The position numbers and the translations under genes were made by a program. The notes under the pieces were generated by a model. It was not told the DNA's origin and made no database searches. It worked only from the letters and a program-made list of their open reading frames with translations. This document shows, one piece after another, positions 47,091 through 53,313 of a stretch of 53,313 nt of DNA; the first letter of the stretch is position 1, and every line of letters starts with the position of its first letter. Source of the stretch: Sinomonas albida (GTDB lineage Bacteria; Actinomycetota; Actinomycetes; Actinomycetales; Micrococcaceae). The DNA lies in contig NZ_SWDW01000009.1 of NCBI RefSeq assembly GCF_004919045.1, positions 137,723 through 191,035 of the forward strand, read 5' to 3'.

Positions 47091-47672
47091 ATGACCAGCG
47101 TGTACGGTTCCCATGGCCAGCACCCGGGGGATCCACAGACCGCTGAACCCCGCCCCACGCCCCCCTCCAGGCGCCCTCGGCGCATCAATCAGAGGCGCCT
47201 CTTCCGCGCCACCCCGTGGGGCCGCGTGACGACCGTCGGAGGGGCCGTCGTCGTCCTCCTCGTCCTGTGGGCGCTCGTGGCTACGCTGACGGCGAAACAC
47301 ACGGGACCCGAACCGCTCTCGGAGGGGGTCACCTCCGCCTCGAAGTACGCGGTGGGCGACTGTTTCGCGGACTTCGACGCGAGCGCCGACACCAACCGCA
47401 CCGTCTCGTGCACCGAGGCCCACTCCGCCCAACTCGTCGCGACCGCTACCTACGCGGCGACGGACGCCTACCCGGGCAAGGAGTCGCTCGACACGCGCGC
47501 GGCCGAGCTGTGCCGCCAGACGAAGCTGGACCTCCCTCAGGACACGAGCAAGCTCAAGCAGCGCACGGTCGTCCCTACGCAGGGCGGCTGGAGCGGCGGC
47601 GACCGGCGCGTGGACTGCTTCGTCGAGAGCTCGAACGGCAACTCGCTCAGCCAGTCGCTGCTCCCGTCCTGA
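47091..47672 (+). CDS. Septum formation family membrane protein
   Basis: A 193-aa protein with a polar Pro/Arg-rich N-terminus (RPTPPSRRPRRINQRRLFRA), one membrane span (VTTVGGAVVVLLVLWALVATL), and an extracytoplasmic domain with the septum-formation pattern VGDCFADFD ... VSCTEAHSAQLVA ... RVDCFVES, containing four conserved Cys likely forming disulfides. ATG 47091 follows GAAGGAAGGG; GTG 47034 with GGGGAGG is an alternative giving 212 aa. Exact role unknown. Confidence 0.82.
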   Translation: MTSVYGSHGQHPGDPQTAEPRPTPPSRRPRRINQRRLFRATPWGRVTTVGGAVVVLLVLWALVATLTAKHTGPEPLSEGVTSASKYAVGDCFADFDASADTNRTVSCTEAHSAQLVATATYAATDAYPGKESLDTRAAELCRQTKLDLPQDTSKLKQRTVVPTQGGWSGGDRRVDCFVESSNGNSLSQSLLPS

Positions 47673-47775
47673 CGCCCCGCGCACCCTACGCCCCCCGGCG
47701 ACACGCCTACGCCCGCCCACTCGGCGACGCGCCTCGCCGCCCCCCGGGCTCTTCGGCTGAGGCCGCGAGCCCCGG

Positions 47776-50418
47776 CTACGCCCCCTTGTCCGCGGACGCC
47801 TTCCGCGTGACGCTCAGCCCGCCGCTCGAGGCGCCGGTGAGGTCGTGGAGGTCCACTGAGACGTCTGCCACGTCCACTGCGACTGTGTCGCCGTCGGCAA
47901 TCTCCCCGGCGAGGAGCGCCTTCGCGAGCCGGTCGCCGATCTCGCGCTGGACGAGCCTCCGCAGCGGCCGCGCGCCGTACGCGGGGTCGTAGCCGGACAT
48001 CGCGAGCCACGCCCGCGCCCCGTCGCTGACGTCGAGGGTGAGGCGCCGCTCGTGCAACCGGCTCTGGAGAGCATCGACCTGGAGCTGGACGATCCGCGAG
48101 AGCTCGTCCACCGAGAGCGGCTCGAACATGATGATGTCGTCGAGCCGGTTGAGGAACTCGGGCTTGAACGCCCCGTGCACCACCTGCATGACGGCGTCCT
48201 GCTTCGTGGCCTGGCTCAGGTCGGGGTCCACGAGGTACTGGCTGCCGAGGTTGGACGTCAGCACGAGGATCGTGTTGCGGAAGTCCACCGTGCGGCCCTG
48301 GCCGTCCGTGAGCCGGCCGTCGTCGAGGACCTGGAGCAGGATGTCGAACGCCTCGGGGTGGGCCTTCTCGACCTCGTCCAGCAGGATCACGGAGTACGGG
48401 CGCCGGCGCACGGCCTCCGTGAGCTGCCCGCCCTCCTCGTAGCCCACATAGCCGGGAGGCGCACCGACAAGCCGGGCCACCGCGTGCTTCTCGGAGTACT
48501 CGCTCATGTCGATGCGCACCATCGCGCGCTCGTCGTCGAACAGGAAGTCCGCGAGCGCCTTTGCGAGCTCGGTCTTTCCGACGCCGGTCGGCCCGAGGAA
48601 CAGGAATGAGCCGGTGGGCCGATTCGGGTCGCTGATGCCGGCCCGAGCGCGCCGCACGGCGTCGGAGACCGCCTGAACGGCCTTCGCCTGCCCGATGAGC
48701 CGCCGCCCGAGCTCCTCCTCCATGTGCAGGAGCTTCTGGCTCTCGCCCTGGAGCATGCGCCCGGCCGGGATCCCGGTCCACGCGGAGATGACCTCGGCAA
48801 TGTCGTCTGCCGTGACCTCCTCGGCCACCATCTTGACGGTCGCGCTCGCCTCCTGCTCGGCCGCGGAGGCATCCTTGAGCTCGCGCTCGACCGTGGGAAT
48901 CTCGCCGTAGAGGATCCGCGAAGCCTCGCCCAGATCGCCGTCGCGCTGCGCCTTGTCGGCCAGCGAGCGCAGCTCGTCGAGACGGGCGCGCAGCTCGCCC
49001 ACGCGGTTGAGCCCGGCTTTCTCGGCCTCCCACCGCGCATTGAGCGCCGCGAGCTCTTCCTTCCGGTTGGCCATGTCTTCCCGGATCGCCGCAAGCCGCT
49101 CGATCGAGGCCGCGTCGGACTCGCCGTCAAGGGCGAGCTCCTCCATGGTGAGGCGGTCGACGGCGCGGCGCAGCTGATCGATCTCCTCCGGCGCCGAGTC
49201 GATCTCCATACGGAGCCGCGACGCGGCCTCGTCGATGAGGTCGATCGCCTTGTCCGGCAGCTGCCGGCCCGCGATGTAGCGGTTCGAGAGGCTTGCCGCC
49301 GCCACGAGGGCCGAATCCGAGATCGAGACCTTGTGGTGCGCCTCGTAGCGCTCCTTGAGGCCGCGGAGGATCGCTATCGTGTCCTCGACGCTCGGCTCGC
49401 CGACGAAGACCTGCTGGAAGCGACGCTCGAGCGCCGCGTCCTTCTCGATGTTCTCGCGGTACTCGTCGAGCGTCGTGGCGCCGATGAGGCGCAGTTCCCC
49501 GCGGGCGAGCATGGGCTTGAGCATGTTCCCGGCGTCCATCGACGACTCCCCCGTGGCGCCGGCGCCGACCACGGTGTGGATCTCGTCGATGAACGTGACG
49601 ATCTGGCCCTCGGAGCTGCGGATCTCCTCGAGGACGGCCTTGAGGCGCTCCTCGAACTCGCCGCGGTACTTCGCTCCCGCCACCATCGAGCCGAGGTCGA
49701 GCGAGATGAGGGTCTTGCCGCGCAGGCTCTCGGGAACATCCCCGGCGACCATGCGCTGGGCGAGGCCCTCCACGACCGCGGTCTTGCCGACGCCCGGCTC
49801 CCCGATGAGCACGGGGTTGTTCTTGGTGCGCCGGGAGAGGACCTGGACTACACGCCGGATCTCGGCATCCCGGCCGATCACGGGGTCGAGCTTGCCCGCG
49901 CGGGCAATCGCGGTGAGGTCCGTGCCGTACTTCTCAAGGGACTGGAACGTATTCTCGGGGTCCGGGCTGTCCACCTTGCGGTCGCCCCGCACGCCCGGGA
50001 GGGCCGCCTTGAGCGATTCGAGGTTGGCGCCGTTGTCCCGGAGCGCGTGGCCCGCCGCGCCGCCGTCGGCCGCGAGCCCGAGCAGGAGGTGCTCGGTCGA
50101 GACGTAGCTGTCGCCGAGCCGCTCGGACTCTTCCTTCGCCGCCTGGATGACCTGAAGCGCCTGGCGACTCAGCTGCGCTTGGGCGACCGTGGTGCCCGAG
50201 CTCGAGGGAAGCGCCTTGATGGCCGTGCTCGCGGCCACGCTCACGGCGTCCGGGTCCGCGCCCGTGGCGCGCAGGAGCGCGACGGCGACGCCCTCCCGCT
50301 GGTCCATCAGCGCCTTGAGGAGGTGGGCCGGCTCGACCTGCGGGTTGCCCGCCGTCGAGGCGTTCATGGCCGCAGCCGAAAGCGCCTCCTGGCTCTTCGT
50401 GGTGAATTTGACGTCCAA
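47776..50418 (-). CDS. clpB: ATP-dependent chaperone ClpB
   Basis: An 880-aa disaggregase working with DnaK. Double Clp N-domain (starting [20 protein letters not shown]), first ATPase with GEPGVGKT near residue 208, a long coiled-coil middle domain (about 405-530), second ATPase with GPTGVGKT near 610, and a C-terminal sensor domain. TTG start at 50418 with GGGAG 7 nt upstream; the frame extends further only as shadow. A HAIR element overlaps its promoter, so HspR-type heat-shock control is expected. Confidence 0.97.
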   Translation of the reverse strand: MDVKFTTKSQEALSAAAMNASTAGNPQVEPAHLLKALMDQREGVAVALLRATGADPDAVSVAASTAIKALPSSSGTTVAQAQLSRQALQVIQAAKEESERLGDSYVSTEHLLLGLAADGGAAGHALRDNGANLESLKAALPGVRGDRKVDSPDPENTFQSLEKYGTDLTAIARAGKLDPVIGRDAEIRRVVQVLSRRTKNNPVLIGEPGVGKTAVVEGLAQRMVAGDVPESLRGKTLISLDLGSMVAGAKYRGEFEERLKAVLEEIRSSEGQIVTFIDEIHTVVGAGATGESSMDAGNMLKPMLARGELRLIGATTLDEYRENIEKDAALERRFQQVFVGEPSVEDTIAILRGLKERYEAHHKVSISDSALVAAASLSNRYIAGRQLPDKAIDLIDEAASRLRMEIDSAPEEIDQLRRAVDRLTMEELALDGESDAASIERLAAIREDMANRKEELAALNARWEAEKAGLNRVGELRARLDELRSLADKAQRDGDLGEASRILYGEIPTVERELKDASAAEQEASATVKMVAEEVTADDIAEVISAWTGIPAGRMLQGESQKLLHMEEELGRRLIGQAKAVQAVSDAVRRARAGISDPNRPTGSFLFLGPTGVGKTELAKALADFLFDDERAMVRIDMSEYSEKHAVARLVGAPPGYVGYEEGGQLTEAVRRRPYSVILLDEVEKAHPEAFDILLQVLDDGRLTDGQGRTVDFRNTILVLTSNLGSQYLVDPDLSQATKQDAVMQVVHGAFKPEFLNRLDDIIMFEPLSVDELSRIVQLQVDALQSRLHERRLTLDVSDGARAWLAMSGYDPAYGARPLRRLVQREIGDRLAKALLAGEIADGDTVAVDVADVSVDLHDLTGASSGGLSVTRKASADKGA

Positions 50419-50490
50419 AGCGATGCTCCCTTCCCCCGGGTTCCAGACCCCATGAAACAGCGTCGATCTCACTTCGGTCAACGCATTTAA

Positions 50491-50511
50491 CCTGAGTCTA
50501 GTCGACTCAAC
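50491..50511 (-). promoter_or_regulatory. HAIR element (HspR operator) of clpB
   Basis: Minus strand GTTGAGT-N7-ACTCAGG, matching the HspR consensus CTTGAGT-N7-ACTCAAG at 12 of 14 positions. It covers the -10 box of the clpB promoter. Confidence 0.85.
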
Positions 50512-50523
50512 TCTCGGATCCAA
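50495..50523 (-). promoter_or_regulatory. clpB promoter
   Basis: TTGGAT (50523-50518), 17-bp spacer, TAGACT (50500-50495) on the minus strand, the -10 lying inside the HAIR element so that HspR would block it. Confidence 0.65.
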
Positions 50524-50596
50524 ACGAAGCCCTGCCCGGCGACCGGGGCATCGGCCCACCCCGCGTGCCATGCTGCGACGTGCCATGCTGAGAGGC

Positions 50597-51484
50597 ATGG
50601 CGATCCTCATCGACACCCCGATGTGGCCCGCGCATGGGACCGTCTTCGCGCACCTCGTGTCCGACACGTCCCTCGCTGAGCTGCACGCGTTCGCCGCGGC
50701 CGCAGAAATCCCGGAGCGGGCCTTCGACGAAGACCACTACGACGTCCCCGAGCGCCGGCACGCCGAACTCGTGGCCCTCGGCGCGCGGTCCGTGGACGGG
50801 CGGACGCTCGCACGGGCCCTCATCGCCTCGGGACTCCGGATCCCGGCCCGCGAGCGCGCCAAGGCGCTGTCCGTGCCGCTTGCCGAGCGCTGGGAGCGGC
50901 TCCTGCCCGGCCAGGCAGGTCTGGGCCGAGAGCTCGTCGACCGCTGGTCCGAGCCGCACCGCCGCTACCACACACCCGCCCACCTCTTCGCGGTCCTCGA
51001 CGCCCTCGAACGGATCGCCGAGAGCGGCGAGGCGCCCCGCGCCGTCGTCCTCGCCGGATGGTTCCACGACGCCGTGTATGCGGGGGCCGCGGGCCGCGAC
51101 GAGGAAGAGTCCGCTCAACTGGCCGAAGCGCGGCTCGCGGACGCGGGACTCGCGCGGCGCGAGGTCGCCGAGGTCGCGCGGCTCGTGCGGCTCACCGCGG
51201 GCCACGCGCCGGGGACGGACGACGGCGCCGGGCAGCTCCTGTGCGACGCCGACCTTGCCGTCCTGGGCAGGGAGCCCGCGGGCTACTGGCGCTACGCGGC
51301 CCAGGTGCGCGAGGAGTACGCCCACGTCCCGGACGAGCAGTTCCGTGCGGGCCGCGCCCGCGTCCTCGAGCACCTGCTCACGCTCGACCCGCTCTTCCAC
51401 ACCGCACGGGCCCAGGAGCTGTGGCTCGAGCCGGCGCGCGCGAACCTCCGCGCCGAGCTCGCAGAGCTGCTCGCGGGCGCATAG
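50597..51484 (+). CDS. DUF4031 - HD-domain fusion protein
   Basis: A 295-aa two-domain protein. Residues 1-85 are DUF4031 (ILIDTPMWPAHGTVFAHLVSD, FDEDHYDVPERRHAELVALGA). Residues about 105-290 look like an HD-type metal-dependent phosphohydrolase: RRYHTPAHLFAVLDAL, LAGWFHDAVY with the HD pair, and LLCDADLAVLGRE. Start ATG 50597 fits the DUF4031 N-terminus; ATG 50570 is also in frame. Divergent from clpB. Substrate unknown. Confidence 0.82.
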   Translation: MAILIDTPMWPAHGTVFAHLVSDTSLAELHAFAAAAEIPERAFDEDHYDVPERRHAELVALGARSVDGRTLARALIASGLRIPARERAKALSVPLAERWERLLPGQAGLGRELVDRWSEPHRRYHTPAHLFAVLDALERIAESGEAPRAVVLAGWFHDAVYAGAAGRDEEESAQLAEARLADAGLARREVAEVARLVRLTAGHAPGTDDGAGQLLCDADLAVLGREPAGYWRYAAQVREEYAHVPDEQFRAGRARVLEHLLTLDPLFHTARAQELWLEPARANLRAELAELLAGA

Positions 51485-51499
51485 CTCGCCCGGCCTGCC

Positions 51500-52012
51500 T
51501 CACGCGCCCCACTCGGCGACGACGACGCGCACAGACGTGTCGCCGCCCGGTGCCATGTCGACGAGCGCGAAGTCGTCGAGGCGGAGGCTGTCGCCGCGGT
51601 GCACGCGCCGCTCGCCTTGGACGCTCACGTGGGGCCGGAAGCCCTGCCCGGTGTGCTGGGGGCTGTGCACGCGCCCACCTTCGGCCTCGACCTCGGCGAG
51701 GACGCGCGCGTGCAGGGTCTGGAGCGCGGGCTCCGGCTCGACGAGCGAGACGCGGACGCGACCGTGGTAGCCGAAGTGGGCGTCGTCCCCGATCCGGATG
51801 CCGAGACCGCCGTCGTGGCCCGAGAAGGCGCGCCCGACGGCGGCGAGGGCCGCCGCATGCGCGGCGTCGAACCGGAGGAGGGTTACATGGAGAGGCCAGC
51901 GGTGCTTGCTGAACGGCACCCCGACCGGCGTCCGCTCGACGAACGCGACGACGACGAAGGCGCCCAGCGGACCGGTGGATTCCGGTGCCGCGGGCGCCTT
52001 CCGCGCGTCCAT
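51500..52012 (-). CDS. 2H phosphoesterase (2'-5' RNA ligase family)
   Basis: A 170-aa protein with the two HxT/S motifs of the 2H superfamily, PLHVTLLRF and RPHVSVQGE, about 80 residues apart. Members hydrolyse cyclic phosphodiesters or ligate 2'-5' RNA ends; which applies is unknown. It starts 8 bp after the YceI gene stop, so the two are probably one unit. Confidence 0.85.
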   Translation of the reverse strand: MDARKAPAAPESTGPLGAFVVVAFVERTPVGVPFSKHRWPLHVTLLRFDAAHAAALAAVGRAFSGHDGGLGIRIGDDAHFGYHGRVRVSLVEPEPALQTLHARVLAEVEAEGGRVHSPQHTGQGFRPHVSVQGERRVHRGDSLRLDDFALVDMAPGGDTSVRVVVAEWGA

Positions 52013-52020
52013 GGCTGGAC

Positions 52021-52584
52021 CTAGCTCTGCTGGTCCTCGGTCTTGATGCAGGAGATCTCGAACTCGAGCAGAATGCGGTCCGAAACGAGCACGCCGCCCG
52101 AATCGAGCGCGACGTTCCAGTTGAGGCCGAAGTCCTTGCGATCGATGCGGCGCGAGCCCTCGAAGCCGGCCCGCAGGCTGCCCATCGGGTCGCGCTCGAC
52201 GCCGACGAATTCGAGCGGAACCGCGATCTCCTTGGTCACGCCGCGGATCGTCAGATCGCCGTTCACGATGAAGCTGTTCTCTTCGACCTGGTCGATGCGC
52301 GTGCTCTTGAACGTGATTTCCGGGTAGTGCGGTGCATCGAAGAAGTCGTTGGTGCGAAGGTGCTCGTCGCGCTGGGCGTTGCGCGTGTCGATGCTCGCCA
52401 CCTGGATCTTGACGTTGACGCTCGACTCTGTCGGATCCTCGGCGTTGACGTTGATGACGCCCTCAACGTCGTTGAAGGATCCGCGAACCTTCGTGACCAT
52501 CGCGTGACGGGTCGAGAACCCGAGGCGCGTGTGAGCAGGGTCAAACCGCCATTCCCCCGCGTAAGTGGGGTCGATTTCGGGCAT
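52021..52584 (-). CDS. YceI family protein
   Basis: A 187-aa lipocalin-like barrel that binds polyisoprenoid-type lipids. Core motifs: WRFDPAHTRLGFSTRHAMVTKVRG, VNVKIQVASIDTRNAQRDEHLR, DFFDAPHYPEITFKST and GDLTIRGVTKEI. It lacks a signal peptide, so it is probably cytosolic, as often in actinobacteria. AGGAGG is 5 nt before the ATG; a clear promoter is upstream. Confidence 0.95.
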   Translation of the reverse strand: MPEIDPTYAGEWRFDPAHTRLGFSTRHAMVTKVRGSFNDVEGVINVNAEDPTESSVNVKIQVASIDTRNAQRDEHLRTNDFFDAPHYPEITFKSTRIDQVEENSFIVNGDLTIRGVTKEIAVPLEFVGVERDPMGSLRAGFEGSRRIDRKDFGLNWNVALDSGGVLVSDRILLEFEISCIKTEDQQS

Positions 52585-52608
52585 GTGGCCTCCTTAGATG
52601 TAACCAAA

Positions 52609-52636
52609 CTTATAGCTCCTGAGGGATCGGTCACAA
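52609..52636 (-). promoter_or_regulatory. yceI promoter
   Basis: TTGTGA (52636-52631), 16-bp spacer, TATAAG (52614-52609) on the minus strand, about 25 bp before the ATG. Confidence 0.6.
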
Positions 52637-52736
52637 AAGGTACCGCATTGCCCGACCGTTCGGTGCACCGTTCGCCGCGCTCTCGCCGGGCGCACGGCGG
52701 CTCGCTGCACCACCCTCCGCCCGGCGCAATTCGCCG

Positions 52737-53138
52737 TCAGCGCGAGTAGCTGGCCAAGAGCTTGTCCGACTTGACGATGCGCTTCCCCAGCGGGAAGAGC
52801 GAGACGGGGATGAGCTTGATGTTGGCTACCGCGAGCGGGATGCCCACGATCGTCGCGGCCATCGCGACCGCGGTGGCCACGTGGCCGATCGCGATCCACA
52901 CGCCGGCCACGAGAAGCCAGATGATGTTGCCGATCTCCGTCGGAACGCTCACGTGCTCGTGCTTGTCGACGATCGTCCGGCCGAACGGCCACAGCGCGTA
53001 CGCGCCGATGCGGAACGATGCGATCCCCCAGGGAATCGTGACCACGAGAAGGCAGCACACGATGCCGGCGAGGAAATAGCCGAGGGCGAGCACGAAGCCG
53101 CCGAACACGAACCAGATCACATTGAGCAGGGTCTTCAT
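52737..53138 (-). CDS. YccF family membrane protein
   Basis: A 133-aa protein with two YccF domains: MKTLLNVIWFVFGGFVLALGY, the conserved TIPWGIASFRIGAYALWPFGR, a charged loop KHEHVSVPTEIG, then NIIWLLVAGVWIAIGH and GIPLAVANIKLIPVSLFPLGK. Four membrane segments are likely. Function unknown. The ATG overlaps the stop of an open frame coming from the right edge, and CAGACT lies 6 nt upstream, so it is either coupled or leaderless. Confidence 0.93.
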   Translation of the reverse strand: MKTLLNVIWFVFGGFVLALGYFLAGIVCCLLVVTIPWGIASFRIGAYALWPFGRTIVDKHEHVSVPTEIGNIIWLLVAGVWIAIGHVATAVAMAATIVGIPLAVANIKLIPVSLFPLGKRIVKSDKLLASYSR

Positions 53139-53313
53139 GGGTCCAGTCTGCCGCTTCCGGGCGCTCTAAGCCACGCGCCGGGGGCCGCGCGCCGTGCGCG
53201 GGCCCCGGGCGGCGGCGCCGGCCCTGCCGGCAGAACGATCAGCCGCGGCGCGAGTTCGACGCGGGAGCGCTCGCTCGGCGCGGCCCGCGCCGAACGCCGT
53301 CCGCGCCCCGACG
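53135..53313 (-). other. Possible 3' end of an upstream gene
   Basis: A frame open from the window edge to a TGA overlapping the yccF ATG (ATGA). It reads ERSRVELAPRLIVLPAG and then a Pro/Arg/Ala-rich end. GC-rich sequence gives such frames by chance, and I recognise no domain. If real, it is the C-terminus of a gene co-transcribed with yccF. Confidence 0.25.

Overview
The window reads as a piece of chromosome from a high-GC actinobacterium of the Micrococcaceae (Arthrobacter/Sinomonas-like). Evidence for this: strongly G/C-biased third codon positions, an Arthrobacter-type uricase, DUF3073, a septum-formation-family protein, an AzgA-type permease, a HAIR (HspR) element in front of clpB, and several genes whose start codon lies 6-7 nt after a TANNNT -10 box (leaderless mRNAs). 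I see no insertion sequence, prophage or CRISPR.

Layout. (1) 0.3-9.1 kb: a minus-strand trio (DUF4177 protein, RidA, NUDT19-like Nudix hydrolase) diverges from a class A penicillin-binding protein, a metallophosphoesterase and a heterodimeric ABC exporter pair. (2) 9.2-11.5 kb: tRNA-Pro(CGG) and its terminator, then a small secreted-peptide gene carrying five copies of the decapeptide TAIGNWPDPM, divergent from an HTH+TPR regulator. Their two overlapping promoters sit on a perfect inverted repeat. This resembles a pheromone/receptor pair and is the best candidate for an undescribed system here. (3) 11.5-16.2 kb: purD-purC, asparaginase, an SCP-like protein and a short-chain dehydrogenase. (4) 16.3-19.2 kb: aceE, homodimeric pyruvate dehydrogenase E1.

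(5) 19.4-42.2 kb is a purine/allantoin/glyoxylate catabolic island: AzgA-type purine permease, guanine deaminase behind a structured leader, an IclR regulator, a truncated xdhC, malic enzyme, malate synthase, a DUF6986 aldolase-like protein, ureidoglycine aminohydrolase (allE), hydroxypyruvate isomerase, tartronate semialdehyde reductase, glyoxylate carboligase, glycerate kinase, allantoinase, a Bcp peroxiredoxin, a fused OHCU decarboxylase/HIU hydrolase, uricase and a urate/xanthine-type permease. Together these take guanine and urate to allantoin and glyoxylate. Glyoxylate can then be used by two routes: the glycerate pathway, and malate synthase plus malic enzyme. A recurring 15-bp motif (about TTYCRYNRTNCGGAA) precedes most transcription-unit starts in this island and also lies in front of aceE. 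This suggests one IclR-type regulon that may include pyruvate dehydrogenase, which would close the dicarboxylic acid cycle of glyoxylate oxidation. A DHFR-family reductase, a 91-aa acidic protein and a CDC48-like AAA ATPase interrupt the island.

(6) 42.3-53.3 kb: a small membrane protein, purF-purM, a sirtuin, DUF3073, a septum-formation-family protein, clpB under a HAIR element, a DUF4031-HD fusion, a 2H phosphoesterase, YceI and YccF.

Intergenic spaces hold several short tandem arrays with a unit near 22 bp (0.2, 19.3 and 23.4 kb) and a second family built around GTACCCGAAA (0.1 and 45.5 kb). The two related arrays at 19.3 and 23.4 kb bracket the block with the broken xdhC.
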